The notes: generated from the sequence alone by a model not told the origin. Shown: positions 37,912-48,829, counted from the first letter of the stretch. The stretch is DNA of 64,000 bases from Mycoplasmopsis gallinacea (GCF_012220205.1 NZ_CP047225.1:372001-436000); one strand, 5' to 3'. Numbers and translations: made by a program.

Positions 37912-38973
37912 ATGAAATTAAAAGATATAAATAAAGAAATTCAAAATCTTAAAATTGAAGATGAACCAAAAGATTATCGAACTTTCGTGGAAAAGAACAA
38001 AAGATGAAAAATTGCTCTTATTTTTTCACTTACAACTTTTCTTTTGTTTTTTAACATAACTGCACTTGCTTTAAATGCTTCTTTTGGTGCTTCATATTGA
38101 TTTGTGAAGTTTTACATTTACACCATTGATTTAATTTTTGGTAACTTAGTTTTACCTTTAATTTTATGTGGCTATGCTACTTGTGGTGTGCTTATTATAA
38201 GTAATGCTTATAATGGTAAATGTGTAGGGTGATTTGGAAAATATCGAAAAGTTTCTATTTTCCATGCCCAAAGAGAAATTCTTATTTTCATTTGAAATAT
38301 CTTTATTTTTTGAAGCTTTTTTGATCATATGATTTTAAATTATGCATACAACAAGGATTTCCAATTTAAAATCATTTTAACCGAGAATATCTTTAAAACG
38401 GGATTTTGAGAGCAATATGTAGTTCAAGAAAACTTTTTCTGAAATCATATTGGTTTTCTTTTTGATACTATTTTTAACATTTTATATTACTTACCACTTG
38501 CGTTTGTTTTTTCAATTATTCTCTTAATCTTATTTTTAGGTTTTATCATTGTCAAACTTAGATTTATTTTTCCATTTAAAATGTTTAAGCAAAAAATCTA
38601 CAAGATTACAGCTACTGAATATTATTCAAAACTTAAAAATAGAAAACTTCCTTTTGTGCTAACTGAAAAAACAGTGGAATGATTTGATGTATTTTTTAAA
38701 AATGCAAAATATGCAAAGTTACAATATAACTCAATTAGTTTTTTAAAGCTTATTCAAGAGCTTATTAAATTTAATGAAGTAGAACGTAACTTATCAAAAG
38801 AAGAAATGAATTCTTTATCTGAAGCAAAAAAAGCAACTACTAGTTATTTAATAACTAATAAAACTGACGAAACTTTAGAGGGAAACTTAGAACAAAAAAA
38901 TGAAGATAAAAAAGTCCTAAATGTTTTTGAGATATTAGAAAAACATTCACCAATTATTAATAACGAGGAATAA
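37912..38973 (+). CDS. Integral membrane protein of unknown function
   Basis: 353 residues with four hydrophobic segments (about 34-56, 63-90, 123-140 and 185-220) and a Lys/Glu-rich cytoplasmic C-terminus of 130 residues. Many UGA codons are Trp, mostly in the membrane part. No family recognised. It starts 2 nt after the RNase J-like gene and precedes trxA by 2 nt, in one operon; no Shine-Dalgarno is visible. Confidence 0.8.
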
Positions 38974-38975
38974 TT

Positions 38976-39314
38976 ATGTTTGAAAAAATGTTATGACAAG
39001 ATGCAGAAAAGTTTCTTGCATCAAATAAAAATAAATTAATCTTTTTAGAATTTACTACAGAATGATGCGGTGATTGTAAAATGATGAAGCCAGTTGTAGA
39101 TTCAGTTGCAAGCGAATATAAAGATAACAACAACATTTCATTTATTAATGTAGATGCTGAAGAAGCAAAACTTTTTAGAAACCCAGATACTAAATGAAAA
39201 GTTTTGAAAGTGCCTACAATTTTATTGATTAAAAACGAAGAAATCTTAGAAAAAGGGTACGAATATATTCCTGCACCTGTGTTAAAAAGTTGAATTGAGA
39301 AAAGTTTACATTAA
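38976..39314 (+). CDS. trxA: Thioredoxin
   Basis: 112 residues with the thioredoxin fold: FLEFTTEWCGDCKMMKP around the redox pair near residues 32-35 and the cis-Pro loop KVPTILLIKN near 80. The active site is WCGDC rather than WCGPC; Pro replaced by Asp changes the redox potential in related proteins. Last gene of the operon. Confidence 0.9.
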
Positions 39315-39351
39315 TTTTTGCGCTCAATACACCAAGAAGAGTTGTTCAAAT

Positions 39352-39386
39352 AAAAAAAGCGGAATTTTCATTTCCGTTTTTTATTT
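39352..39386 (+). terminator. Terminator of the RNase J-like/trxA operon
   Basis: Stem AAAAAAGCGGAA/TTCCGTTTTTT (one G-U) followed by Ts. Confidence 0.7.
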
Positions 39387-39393
39387 TTTAACT

Positions 39394-39512
39394 TATAATT
39401 AATTAGCAATATAGCGAGGACCTATAAGGTTGTCAATACACCAAAAAAAGTTGTTGAGGGTTTATTGAGTTTTTATAGTGAGCTATGTTCAAAAAAGAAC
39501 AAAGGAGACAAC
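39394..39512 (+). promoter_or_regulatory. Promoter and leader of the S10 operon
   Basis: TATAAT at 39394-39399 gives a leader of about 107 nt. The leader contains a small hairpin (ACCT/AGGT) and the motif TCAATACACCAA...AGTTGTT at 39433-39456, which also occurs at 39324-39347 just before the terminator of the previous operon. AAAGGAG precedes rpsJ. Confidence 0.6.
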
Positions 39513-39824
39513 ATGAATAAATTAAATGTTAAAGTACAAGGTTTCGACCACGCATTAGTGGATGCGGCTGCTAAAAAAATTGTTTTATTAGCAGAAGAAA
39601 CAAAAGCTAAGGTAAGTGGACCAGTTCCTCTTCCTACAAAAAGAGAAGAAATTACAATCTTAAGATCTGTTCACATTAACAAACCATCTCGTGAACAATT
39701 CGAAAGTAGAACACACCAAAGATTAATCGTAATTTCAGAATTTGCAAACGAAAAAGAAACTCTTGCAAAACTTAAAAGAATTGAATTACCAGCTGGTGTT
39801 CAAATTCAAGTTAAAGTTAAATAA
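39513..39824 (+). CDS. rpsJ: 30S ribosomal protein S10
   Basis: 103 residues; KLNVKVQGFDHALVD at the start and HINKPSREQFESRTHQRLI in the middle mark S10. ATG 39513 was chosen by AAAGGAG and the family start; an upstream in-frame start would add leader sequence. First gene of the S10-spc operon, followed by a 50-nt gap with a weak hairpin (AATCAC/GTGATT) before rplC. Confidence 0.97.
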   Translation: MNKLNVKVQGFDHALVDAAAKKIVLLAEETKAKVSGPVPLPTKREEITILRSVHINKPSREQFESRTHQRLIVISEFANEKETLAKLKRIELPAGVQIQVKVK

Positions 39825-39874
39825 TCACACTTAGTGATTTTAAAATTTATTTATAAAAAAATAAGGAGACTAGA

Positions 39875-40669
39875 ATGAAAGGAATCTTAGGACGTAAAGT
39901 TGGGATGACTCAAATTTTCAGTGAAACTGGTTCAAGAATACCAGTTACTGTTATAGAAGTTCAACCAAATGTTGTTACTAAAGTTTTAACTGACGAAGTT
40001 AATGGTTACGTTGCAACTCAATTATCAGTTTTTGATAAAAAAGCTTCACGTACAAACAAACCAGATGCTGGTCAGTTTGCTAAAGCGCAAACAACACCTA
40101 AGCGCTTCATAAAAGAAGTTCGTAATATGTCTGGATACGAACTCGGTGCTACAGTTACAGCTGATTTATTTGCTGCAGGAGAACTTGTTGATGTAACAGG
40201 TATCTCAAAAGGTAAAGGATTTGCTGGAACAATTAAAAGACACAATCAACACATTGGACCTAAATCTCACGGTGGAGGTGGAGGTAGTCAACCAGTTAGA
40301 CAAACAGGATCACTTGGAGATATTTCAGGTAACCGTGTTTACAAAGGTATGACAATGCCTGGACACCTTGGACATGTTAAAACAACAGTTCAAAACTTAG
40401 AGATTGTAAAGGTTGATGTAGAAAACAATTACATTCTTGTTAAAGGATCAATTCCAGGTCCTAAAAAATCATTTGTTATGGTTAAAGAAGCTGTTAAAGG
40501 GCTTCCAAACCGTGAAGCAGTTAAACTTGTTGATGTACAAGAAGTTATTTTAATGAACGAACTTGTTGAAAAAGCTAAAAAATACAACATTGAAGTTACA
40601 GTTGGAATGCACTCAAGTGAACTTAAACAATTAATCGAAGAAGCAGAAGCAAAAGAAGGGGACAAATAA
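39875..40669 (+). CDS. rplC: 50S ribosomal protein L3
   Basis: 264 residues, longer than the usual 210 by a C-terminal tail ([17 protein letters not shown] onward). Core signature [13 protein letters not shown] and [37 protein letters not shown]. Confidence 0.96.
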   Translation: MKGILGRKVGMTQIFSETGSRIPVTVIEVQPNVVTKVLTDEVNGYVATQLSVFDKKASRTNKPDAGQFAKAQTTPKRFIKEVRNMSGYELGATVTADLFAAGELVDVTGISKGKGFAGTIKRHNQHIGPKSHGGGGGSQPVRQTGSLGDISGNRVYKGMTMPGHLGHVKTTVQNLEIVKVDVENNYILVKGSIPGPKKSFVMVKEAVKGLPNREAVKLVDVQEVILMNELVEKAKKYNIEVTVGMHSSELKQLIEEAEAKEGDK

Positions 40670-40671
40670 TC

Positions 40672-41388
40672 ATGGCTGAAACTAAAAAAACAACAACAAA
40701 AGCTAAACCAGCTGCAAAAGCTAAAAGCGCATCAGCTGCTAAAAAACCTTCAAAACCTGCTGCAGTTAAAGTTCAAAAAACAGCTAAAGTTGCAAAACCA
40801 TCAGTAGAAGTTCAATTACCAAAAAACCTTTTCAACAGTGAAAAAATTTACGAACAAGCAATTTTTGACACAATTATGTCAGAAAGAGCTAGCGTAAGAC
40901 AAGGAACACACCAAGTTAAAAACCGTGCTGAAGTTAGCGGTAGTGGTAAAAAACCTTGAAGACAAAAATGAACAGGACGTGCACGTCACAGCTCAATGCG
41001 TTCACCTATTTGAGTTGGTGGAGGTAGAGCATTTGGTCCTCAATCAGTTAAAAACTATTCATTAAAAGTTAACAAAAAAGTTAGATACGCTGCATTTGTT
41101 TCAGGATTAACACTTCTTGCAAACGATAAAGCTGTTATTGTAAATGACCTTACACTTGAATCAATTTCTACAAAAGCTTTAGTAAAACACCTTGAAGATT
41201 TACAAGTAGCAAACTTAAAACACGTTTTAATTGTTACAGAAGATAGAAATGTATTCTACTCATCAAGAAACCTTCAAAATGTTAAAACAACAAAAGCTAA
41301 CTCAATTAGCGTTGAAGAACTTATTTGAGCAGATGTTATGATCATCTCAAACGAATCATTAAAAATTTTAGAAGGGAAGGCTAAATAA
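40672..41388 (+). CDS. rplD: 50S ribosomal protein L4
   Basis: 238 residues. The first 45 residues are an Ala/Lys/Pro-rich low-complexity extension; the L4 core begins near 47, with [22 protein letters not shown] and the RQKWTGRAR loop (Trp as UGA). 2 nt after rplC, overlaps rplW by 1 nt. Confidence 0.95.
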
Positions 41389-41846
41389 TGGAACTTACAA
41401 AAGTTATTAGTGCACCTCTTTTAACAGAAAAAACAAACTCACAAATGAGTAATGGTGTTTATACTTTTATTGCTGATTACCATGCAAACAAACACCAAAT
41501 TAAACAAGCAGTAGAAACAATTTTCCAAGTTAAAGTAGTTAGTGTAAATACAATCAAAGTTGAAAAACAACCAAAAAACATTGGTCGTTTCCATGGATTT
41601 ACAAACAGATACAAAAAAGCGATCGTTAAAGTAGCTGAAGGACAAGTAATTAACTTATTCCCAGGTGAAGAACAACAAGTAGAAGAAGTTAAAGCAAAAG
41701 CTTCATCAAAAGAAACAAAAGCAAAAGTTGCTGAAAAAGAAAGCAAATTAGCTGCTAAATTCAACAAAAAAGCAACAGCAACTAAAACAAACAAAACATC
41801 ATCAGTTAAAAAATCAACTTCATCAAGAAAAGTTGGTGGAGAATAA
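41388..41846 (+). CDS. rplW: 50S ribosomal protein L23
   Basis: 152 residues. Core of about 95 residues (VISAPLLTEKTNSQMSNGVYTF) plus a Lys/Ala/Ser/Thr-rich C-terminal tail of about 55 residues, absent from most L23 proteins. L23 docks trigger factor and SRP at the tunnel exit. Confidence 0.94.
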   Translation: MELTKVISAPLLTEKTNSQMSNGVYTFIADYHANKHQIKQAVETIFQVKVVSVNTIKVEKQPKNIGRFHGFTNRYKKAIVKVAEGQVINLFPGEEQQVEEVKAKASSKETKAKVAEKESKLAAKFNKKATATKTNKTSSVKKSTSSRKVGGE

Positions 41847-41953
41847 TAAATAATCTAATTTTAAATCAAGATTTAAAATTGCGATAAATGCGGAATTATG
41901 CATGCTTAAAAGAAGATCCGCAACTATTTTTAAGCAAAGGAGAGACAAATAAT
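41847..41953 (+). promoter_or_regulatory. Structured leader between L23 and L2
   Basis: Three pairings are visible: AATTTTAAATC/GATTTAAAATT (41857-41880); TGCGGA 41889-41894 with TCCGCA 41917-41922; and TGCTTAAAA 41903-41911 with TTTTAAGCA 41928-41936. The last two interleave, so they form a pseudoknot or exclude each other, and the last arm touches the rplB Shine-Dalgarno (AAGGAG, 41937-41942). Confidence 0.5.
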
Positions 41954-42799
41954 ATGGCTATTAAGCACTATAAACCTACGACAAATGGTCGTAGAAACAT
42001 GTCTACTCTTGATTTTAAACAGAACTTATCAGGTCACGCTCCTGAAAAATCACTTCTTGTGAATTTAAAAAACAATGCAGGGCGTAACAACCAAGGTAAA
42101 ATTACTGTAAGACATCATGGAGGACGTGTTAAACGTTTCTACAGACTTGTAGATTTCAAACGTAATAAAGATAACATTCCTGCTACAGTAAAAACAATTG
42201 AATATGATCCAAACAGATCAGCAAACATTTGTTTATTAGCTTATGCAGATGGAGAAAAAAGATACATTTTAGCTCCTAAAGGTATCAAATTAGGACAAGT
42301 TGTTGTTTCAGGTCCTGAATCAGATATCGTTGTTGGTAACTCATTACCACTTGCAAACATCCCAGAAGGAACATTTGTACACAACATTGAAATGCAACCA
42401 GGAGGTGGAGGTATTATTGCACGTAGTGCCGGAACTTCTGCTCAAATTCTTGGTAAAGATGAAGACGGAAAATACGTTGTTTTAAGATTAAAATCAGGTG
42501 AAACACGTCGTATTTTAGCTCGTTGCCGTGCAACAATTGGAGTTGTTGGAAACGAAGAACACTTACTTGTAAACGTTGGTAAAGCTGGAATTAACAGACA
42601 CAAAGGAATCAGACCTACAGTTCGTGGATCAGTTATGAACCCTGTAGACCACCCACATGGAGGGGGAGAAGGAAAACAACCTGTTGGGCGTAAAGCTCCT
42701 CTTACACCATGAGGTAAAAAAGCTCTTGGAGTTAAGACAAGAAAAACTAAGAAATCTTCAAACAAATTAATTTTAAGAAGAAGAAAGGATGCTAAATAA
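41954..42799 (+). CDS. rplB: 50S ribosomal protein L2
   Basis: 281 residues; [22 protein letters not shown] near 50 and the active-centre region [13 protein letters not shown] near 225 are diagnostic. The end contains a UGA (Trp). ATG 41954 chosen from [15 protein letters not shown]; overlaps rpsS by 1 nt. Confidence 0.97.
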
Positions 42800-43077
42800 T
42801 GGCACGTAGTCTTAAAAAAGGTCCATTCGCTGATGAGCACTTACTTAAAAAAGTAGATGCTATTGTATCAGGTAAAGCACCTAAAAAACCAATTAAAACA
42901 TGATCAAGACGTTCAACAATCTTCCCAGATTTCGTTGGACTTACATTTGCAGTGCACAACGGAAAAGTATTTAACGAAGTATACGTAACAGATGATATGG
43001 TAGGTCACAAACTTGGTGAATTCTCACCAACAAGAACCTTCTCAGGTCACGGTGCAGATAAAGGTAAGAAAAAATAA
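42799..43077 (+). CDS. rpsS: 30S ribosomal protein S19
   Basis: 92 residues beginning [18 protein letters not shown], with [15 protein letters not shown] (Trp as UGA) and [15 protein letters not shown]. Overlaps both neighbours by one base (TAATG). Confidence 0.97.
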
Positions 43078-43418
43078 TGGCACAACAAGCAAAAGCACAC
43101 GTTAAATTCCAAAGAGTTAGCGTTTCAAAAGCAGCTTTAGTTGCTAACTTATTTAGAGGACTTGATGTTGTTAAAGCATTAGGAATCCTTAAAAATACAA
43201 ACAAAAAATCTGCTCCAATTTTCGTTAAATTATTAAACTCAGCAATTGCAAATGCTACAAACAATCATGGTATGGATGCTTCAAAATTATTTGTTAAAGA
43301 AGTTTATGTTAATGAAGGTCCAACTCTTAAAAGATTCCAACCTAGAAGTCATGGTAGAGCTTACTCAATTTTAAAACGTACATCAAATTTATCAATAACA
43401 TTAGAGGAGAGAAATTAA
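43077..43418 (+). CDS. rplV: 50S ribosomal protein L22
   Basis: 113 residues: VSVSKAALVANLFRGLDVVKAL, and the tunnel-lining hairpin NEGPTLKRFQPRSHGRAYSI near 80-100. Confidence 0.97.
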   Translation: MAQQAKAHVKFQRVSVSKAALVANLFRGLDVVKALGILKNTNKKSAPIFVKLLNSAIANATNNHGMDASKLFVKEVYVNEGPTLKRFQPRSHGRAYSILKRTSNLSITLEERN

Positions 43419-43419
43419 T

Positions 43420-44094
43420 ATGGGACAAAAGGTTAATCCAAATGGTTTTCGTTACGGAGTAACTAAAGCACATAACTCAACTTGATTTGTTGGTAAAGAG
43501 CAATTCGGAAACTACTTAGTTGAAGATGCTAAAATTTATAAATTCTTTGATAAATTAGTACGTCAATACCAAATCGGAAAAGTACAAGTAAAAAGAACAC
43601 AAGATAACAAAGTAACAGTGTATATTCACACAGTTAAACCTGCTGCCGTTTTAGGTCAAGAAGGTAAAAACGTTCAAGAATTAACTTTAAAATTAAAGAA
43701 ATTCTTAAAAAACAGAAACTTAAATGTTAATTTACAAGTTGTAGAACTTGCAAACCCAGATCTTAATGCAAAATTACTTGCAGAAATGATTGCAACTAAA
43801 TTAGAAAACCGTGAAAGCTTCCGTTCAGCTCAAAAAATCGCTATTCGTAGCGCACTTAGAGCTGGAGCAAAAGGAATCAAAACAGCCGTTAGTGGTCGTT
43901 TAAATGGTGTTGATATGGCTCGTACAGAAGGATATTCTGAAGGAGAAATGAAACTTCACACACTTAGACAAAATGTTGACTATGCAACAGCAACAGCTAG
44001 AACAACATATGGTGCAATCGGAATTAAAGTTTGAGTATCATTAGGAGAAATTTTGGAAGGAGAAAGAAAACATGCTTCAACCAAAAAGAACTAA
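43420..44094 (+). CDS. rpsC: 30S ribosomal protein S3
   Basis: 224 residues: [16 protein letters not shown] domain with [12 protein letters not shown], and [12 protein letters not shown] near 165. The end (after a UGA Trp) overlaps rplP by 23 nt, giving the last residues [19 protein letters not shown]. Confidence 0.96.
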
Positions 44095-44497
44095 ATATCG
44101 TAAACCATTTTTAGTAAACCCAAACAAACGTAAAGCTCACAAAGGAAACACAGTATCATACGGTGAATTTGGACTTCAAGCCGCAACACCTTCACTTATT
44201 ACATCAAGACAAATTGAATCAGCTCGTATTGCTGCTACACGTAGTCTTGGACGTGAAGGACAAGTTATTATCCGTATCTTCCCACACTTTGCTAAAACAT
44301 CAAAACCTATTGGTGTTCGTATGGGATCAGGTAAAGGTGCTCCAGAATTATGATATGCATCTGTAAAAGAAAATACAGTTATGTTTGAAATTGGTGGTGT
44401 TTCAGAAGAAAGAGCTAGAGAAGCTCTTAGACTTGCAGGTCACAAACTTCCAGTTAAATGAAAAATTATTACAAAGAATCAAGAAGGAGATAAATAA
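44072..44497 (+). CDS. rplP: 50S ribosomal protein L16
   Basis: 141 residues: [32 protein letters not shown], and [12 protein letters not shown] (Trp as UGA). SD GGAAGGAG lies inside rpsC. Confidence 0.97.
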
Positions 44498-44688
44498 TGT
44501 TATACAAAGACATTAAAGCTAAATCAAGAGAAGAGTTATTAAAACTTGTTAATGATTTAAAAGCAGAACTTTGAACTTTAAGATTCAAAAACTCAACAGG
44601 TAGTTTAGACCAAACACACAAAATTTCAAGTATCAGAAAAGACATAGCAAAAGTTCTTACAGCATTAAATGAAAAAGGAGCTAAATAA
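44497..44688 (+). CDS. rpmC: 50S ribosomal protein L29
   Basis: 63 residues, two helices: [21 protein letters not shown] and the RKDIAKVLT end. Overlaps rplP by one base. Confidence 0.95.
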
Positions 44689-44690
44689 TT

Positions 44691-44957
44691 ATGGAAAGAA
44701 ATACAAGAAAAACCTTAGTTGGTACAGTTGTTTCAGCAAACAAAACACCTAAAACAATTATTGTTGCAGTAGATACATACAAAAAACACCCACTTTACTC
44801 AAAACGTTATAAATCAACAAAACGTTTCGCGGTTCACGATGAAAACCATGTAGCAAAATTAAATGATATTGTTGTTATTATGGAAACAAGACCTTTATCA
44901 AGAACAAAACGTTTTAGATTAGTAGAAGTAAAACAATCAGCACAAGGAGATAATTAA
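44691..44957 (+). CDS. rpsQ: 30S ribosomal protein S17
   Basis: 88 residues with [37 protein letters not shown] and [17 protein letters not shown], the S17 signature. Confidence 0.97.
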   Translation: MERNTRKTLVGTVVSANKTPKTIIVAVDTYKKHPLYSKRYKSTKRFAVHDENHVAKLNDIVVIMETRPLSRTKRFRLVEVKQSAQGDN

Positions 44958-44959
44958 TA

Positions 44960-45325
44960 ATGTTATTAGAATTATCAAAAGCAAACGTTGCAGATAACTC
45001 AGGTGCTAAAGAAATTGGTGTTATTCGTATCTTAGGTGGATCAAAGAAAAAAGTTGCAAAAATTGGTGATGTTGTTGTTTGTTCAGTTAAAAAAGCTATT
45101 CCTAATGGGAACGTTAAGCAAGGTCAAGTTGTAAAAGCTGTTGTGGTTCGTTCAAAATACGGTATTGCTCGTGAAAACGGGTCATACATTCGTTTCGATG
45201 AAAATGCTGTTGTATTACTTAAAGAAGATGGAACACCACGTGGAACACGTGTGTTTGGACCTGTAGCACGTGAAATTCGTGAAAAATACCCTAAAATCGT
45301 TTCATTAGCACCAGAAGTGCTTTAA
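44960..45325 (+). CDS. rplN: 50S ribosomal protein L14
   Basis: 121 residues; [40 protein letters not shown] and [13 protein letters not shown] mark L14. Confidence 0.97.
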   Translation: MLLELSKANVADNSGAKEIGVIRILGGSKKKVAKIGDVVVCSVKKAIPNGNVKQGQVVKAVVVRSKYGIARENGSYIRFDENAVVLLKEDGTPRGTRVFGPVAREIREKYPKIVSLAPEVL

Positions 45326-45338
45326 TTAAGGAGTTATG

Positions 45339-45668
45339 ATGAAAGTTAAATTTAAGAAAAATGACGAAGTTATCGTAATTGCTGGAAAAGAAAAAGGGAA
45401 AACAGGAAGAATTGAAAAAGTATTACACAAAGCAAACAAAGTTATTATTAAAAACTTAAACATCGTTACAAAACACAACAAACCTTCACAACAAAACCAA
45501 GATGGTTCAATCTCAAACATCGAAGCTCCAATTCACGCATCAAATGTTGCTATTTTAGTTAAAAAAGCTAGCAAAGATAAACCTGCTCAATATTCAAAAA
45601 TTGGTTACTCATTAAACAAAGATGGCAAAAAAGTTAGAATTGCTAAAAAAACTAAGAAGGAAATTTAA
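45339..45668 (+). CDS. rplX: 50S ribosomal protein L24
   Basis: 109 residues: [20 protein letters not shown] (KOW motif) near 5-24. Two ATGs in tandem (45336, 45339); the second has the better distance (5 nt) to AAGGAG. Confidence 0.95.
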   Translation: MKVKFKKNDEVIVIAGKEKGKTGRIEKVLHKANKVIIKNLNIVTKHNKPSQQNQDGSISNIEAPIHASNVAILVKKASKDKPAQYSKIGYSLNKDGKKVRIAKKTKKEI

Positions 45669-45670
45669 TT

Positions 45671-46216
45671 ATGTTAAAACAAGTTTATTTAGAAAAAGCA
45701 GTTCCTGCTCTTAAAGAAAAATACAATTATTCTTCATCAATGCAAGTGCCAAGAATTGAAAAAGTAGTAATCAACATGACAGCTGGTAAAGAAGTTTCAA
45801 ACTCAAAAGCTATTGAAGAAGTTCTTAACGAACTTACATTAATCTCAGGACAAAAACCATATCAAACAGTTGCTAAAAAATCAAACGCTTCATGAAAACT
45901 TCGTGAAGGAATGCCAATGGGTGGAAAAGTTACACTTAGAAGAGACAGAATGTGAGAATTCTTAGACAAATTAATTAATGTTGCTATGCCTCGTATTCGT
46001 GACTTCCGTGGAGCAAACCCTAAAGCATTTGACGGAAGAGGAAATTACTCATTAGGAATTAAAGAGCAAATTATCTTCCCAGAAATTGAATTTGATAAAA
46101 TTCGTCGTATCAAAGGACTTGATGTTATCATCGTAACAACAGCAAAATCAAATGATGAAGCAAAAACACTTCTTGAAAACATAGGAATTCCATTTGAAGG
46201 AAAGGGAATTAAATAA
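45671..46216 (+). CDS. rplE: 50S ribosomal protein L5
   Basis: 181 residues; [17 protein letters not shown] near 25 and [21 protein letters not shown] near 106-126. Two UGA codons are Trp. Overlaps rpsZ by one base. Its rRNA partner is 5S rRNA. Confidence 0.97.
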
Positions 46217-46401
46217 TGGCTAGAAAAGCATTAATCGAAAAAGCTAAACGTCACCCTAAATTCTCTACACGTGCATATACACGTTGTGAATTATGTGGAC
46301 GTCCACATGCAGTTTTAAGAAAATATAAAGTATGCCGTATTTGTTTTAGAAACCTTGCACACGAAGGTAAAATTCCAGGCATTAAGAAAGCGAGCTGATA
46401 A
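46216..46401 (+). CDS. rpsZ: 30S ribosomal protein S14, zinc-binding short type
   Basis: 61 residues with two Cys pairs CELCG and CRICF, the zinc-binding form. Ends ...KKASW with the Trp as UGA, then TAA. Confidence 0.96.
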
Positions 46402-46403
46402 TT

Positions 46404-46799
46404 ATGTTTATTACAGACCCTATTTCAGATTTAATCGTTCGTATTAAAAACGCGAACATGAGAAAACACAAAACTGTAGAAATTCCTTACTCAGGGAAAA
46501 AAGAAGCTATTGTTAAACTTATTCAAGAAGAAGGATACATTTCATCATACGAAGTTACAGGTGAAAAAACAGAGAAAAAACTTGTTGTGTCATTAAAATT
46601 CAAAGGTAATCAAGCTGCTATTAAAGATTTCAAAAGAGTTTCAAAACCAGGAATTAGAGTTTACTACAAATCAACAGAAATTCCTTCAGTACTTTCAGGA
46701 TACGGTACAGTAATTATGTCTACATCAAAAGGTCTTATGACTGGAAAACAAGCTAAGAAAGAAAATGTTGGTGGTGAAGCTATCGCCATCATTTGATAG
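46404..46799 (+). CDS. rpsH: 30S ribosomal protein S8
   Basis: 131 residues; DPISDLIVRIKNANMRKHK at the start and VIMSTSKGLMTGKQAKKENVGG at the end. Terminal Trp as UGA followed by TAG. S8 is a repressor of the spc genes in many bacteria. Confidence 0.96.
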
Positions 46800-46807
46800 G
46801 TAACAGT

Positions 46808-47347
46808 ATGTCACGTGTTGGAAATCGTGTTTTAACAATTCCTGCTGGAACAACTGTTACAGTAGACGGACAAAAAGTTACAGTATCAGGAAAATTAGGA
46901 ACTCTTGAAAGAATTTTTAGCGACAAAATTACAGTTAATGTAGAAAACGGACAAGTTACAACTACTCGTGCAAACGAAGAAAAACACACAAAACAATTAC
47001 ACGGAACAACAAATGCTCATATTGCGAATATGATCAAAGGTGTTTCAGAAGGTTTCAAAATTGAACTTGACATTAAAGGGGTTGGATACAAAGCAACTCT
47101 TGCAGGTAATGTTTTAGAAATTGCTGCTGGATACTCACATACAGTAAAATTACAAGTACCAAGTGATGTTACAGTTAAAGTTGCAAAACCAACAGAAGTA
47201 TCTGTAGAAGGTATTGACAAACAAAGTGTTGGACAATTTGCATCAATCGTTCGTGCTGTAAGAAAACCTAATGTCTACTCAGGTAAAGGTATTTCTTATA
47301 GAGGAGAAAAAATTAGACGTAAAGAAGGGAAAACAGCTTCTAAATAA
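46808..47347 (+). CDS. rplF: 50S ribosomal protein L6
   Basis: 179 residues; MSRVGNRVLTIPAGTTV and the C-terminal SVGQFASIVRAVRKPNVYSGKGI. ATG 46808 rather than an upstream alternative start because it matches the family N-terminus. Confidence 0.96.
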   Translation: MSRVGNRVLTIPAGTTVTVDGQKVTVSGKLGTLERIFSDKITVNVENGQVTTTRANEEKHTKQLHGTTNAHIANMIKGVSEGFKIELDIKGVGYKATLAGNVLEIAAGYSHTVKLQVPSDVTVKVAKPTEVSVEGIDKQSVGQFASIVRAVRKPNVYSGKGISYRGEKIRRKEGKTASK

Positions 47348-47368
47348 TTTAGAGCTTAGGTATTACAT

Positions 47369-47719
47369 ATGGCAAACTTATCAAGAAACGCTGCTAGAAA
47401 AGTTAAACACGTTCGTTTACGTCAAAACATTTTTGGTACAGCAACAAAACCTCGTTTAAGTGTGTTTAAATCACACCAAAACTTCTATGCTCAACTTATC
47501 GATGATACAAAAGGTGTTACACTTGCTAGTGTATCAACATTAAAAGATTCAAAATACAGCGGAAACATCGCTGCTGCTAAAGAACTTGGACTTGCTATGG
47601 GTGACAAAATTGTTGCTCTTGGAGTTAAAGAAATCGTATTTGACCGTTCAGGTTACTTATACCACGGTAGAGTTAAAGCATTTGCAGATTCAGTAAGAGA
47701 AAAAGGAGTTAAGTTCTAA
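47369..47719 (+). CDS. rplR: 50S ribosomal protein L18
   Basis: 116 residues; [17 protein letters not shown] and [22 protein letters not shown]. It binds 5S rRNA. Overlaps rpsE by one base. Confidence 0.96.
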   Translation: MANLSRNAARKVKHVRLRQNIFGTATKPRLSVFKSHQNFYAQLIDDTKGVTLASVSTLKDSKYSGNIAAAKELGLAMGDKIVALGVKEIVFDRSGYLYHGRVKAFADSVREKGVKF

Positions 47720-48360
47720 TGGAAAACCAAAAAGAAACAAAAGTTGCTGCTGGAACACAAGAAGTTACAGCTAAAAAACAACCAAGAAATTCTTTTGCTA
47801 AAGATTCAAACAAAGAGACAAAACCTCGTTCAAATCGTTCAGAATTTTCAAGAAAACCTCGTAAACCAAGATCAGAACAAGCAGTGTCAGAATACTCAGA
47901 AAAAGTTATCGATATCGCTCGTGTTACAAAAGTTGTTAAAGGTGGAAGAAGATTTAGTTTCTCAGCATTTGTTGTTGTTGGGAACAAAAAAGGTAGCGTT
48001 GGATATGGACATGGTAAGGCAAATGAAGTTCCAGATGCAATTAAAAAAGCTATCAAAGATGCACAAAACAACTTAGTTGAAGTCCCAGTTTTAAATGGAA
48101 CAGTGCCACACGAAACAAGAGCAAAATTCTTATCATCAAAAGTTATGCTTAAACCTGCACCTAAAGGGAAAGGGCTTATTGCTTCTGGAACAGTGCGTGC
48201 GGTTGTAGAACTTGCAGGATACTCAGATATCGTTACAAAAACATACGGTTCACGTTCAAAAGCTAATACAGTTAAGGCTGCTGTTAAAGCTTTACAAGAA
48301 CTTAGAACACCTGAACAAATTGCTTTTATTAGAGACAAAGATGTAAAGGACTTAATATAA
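47719..48360 (+). CDS. rpsE: 30S ribosomal protein S5
   Basis: 213 residues; a 55-residue Lys/Gln/Arg-rich N-terminal extension precedes the core [20 protein letters not shown] and [17 protein letters not shown]. Confidence 0.96.
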   Translation: MENQKETKVAAGTQEVTAKKQPRNSFAKDSNKETKPRSNRSEFSRKPRKPRSEQAVSEYSEKVIDIARVTKVVKGGRRFSFSAFVVVGNKKGSVGYGHGKANEVPDAIKKAIKDAQNNLVEVPVLNGTVPHETRAKFLSSKVMLKPAPKGKGLIASGTVRAVVELAGYSDIVTKTYGSRSKANTVKAAVKALQELRTPEQIAFIRDKDVKDLI

Positions 48361-48362
48361 TT

Positions 48363-48803
48363 ATGGCTATTAAATTACATTCACTTAAATTCACAGAAGG
48401 TTCAAGACCAGAAAAACACCGTAAAGGTCGTGGACACGCTGCTGGAAAAGGAAAACAAGCTGGTAAAGGGCAATCAGGACAAAACAAACGTAAAGGACAC
48501 AGACTTGGATTCGAAGGGGGTCAAACACCATGATTCCGTCGTATTGGTAAACGTGGATTCACAAACGTAAATCACGTTGAATATCAAGTAGTTAACCTTT
48601 CAGATATTCAAGAAAGATTTAATGATAACGATGTTGTTTCAGTTGAAACATTAAAAGCAAAAAACTTAGCAAAAAGAAACTTACCTGTTAAATTACTTGC
48701 AAATGGAGAATTAACTAAAAAAGTTACAGTTTCACTTCACAAAGTAAGTGCAGCCGCAAAAGAAGCAGTAGAAAAAGCTGGTGGATCAGTTAACGAATTA
48801 TAA
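48363..48803 (+). CDS. rplO: 50S ribosomal protein L15
   Basis: 146 residues; [21 protein letters not shown] and [18 protein letters not shown] (Trp as UGA). Last gene of the operon in this window: a strong terminator follows, so secY, adk and map, which usually come next, are not here. Confidence 0.96.
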
Positions 48804-48829
48804 TTATCAAAATTCAAATTAAACCAATT

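Noticed and set aside
41439..41794. Minus-strand frames over rplW
   Set aside because: Antisense shadows of L23; no start signals.
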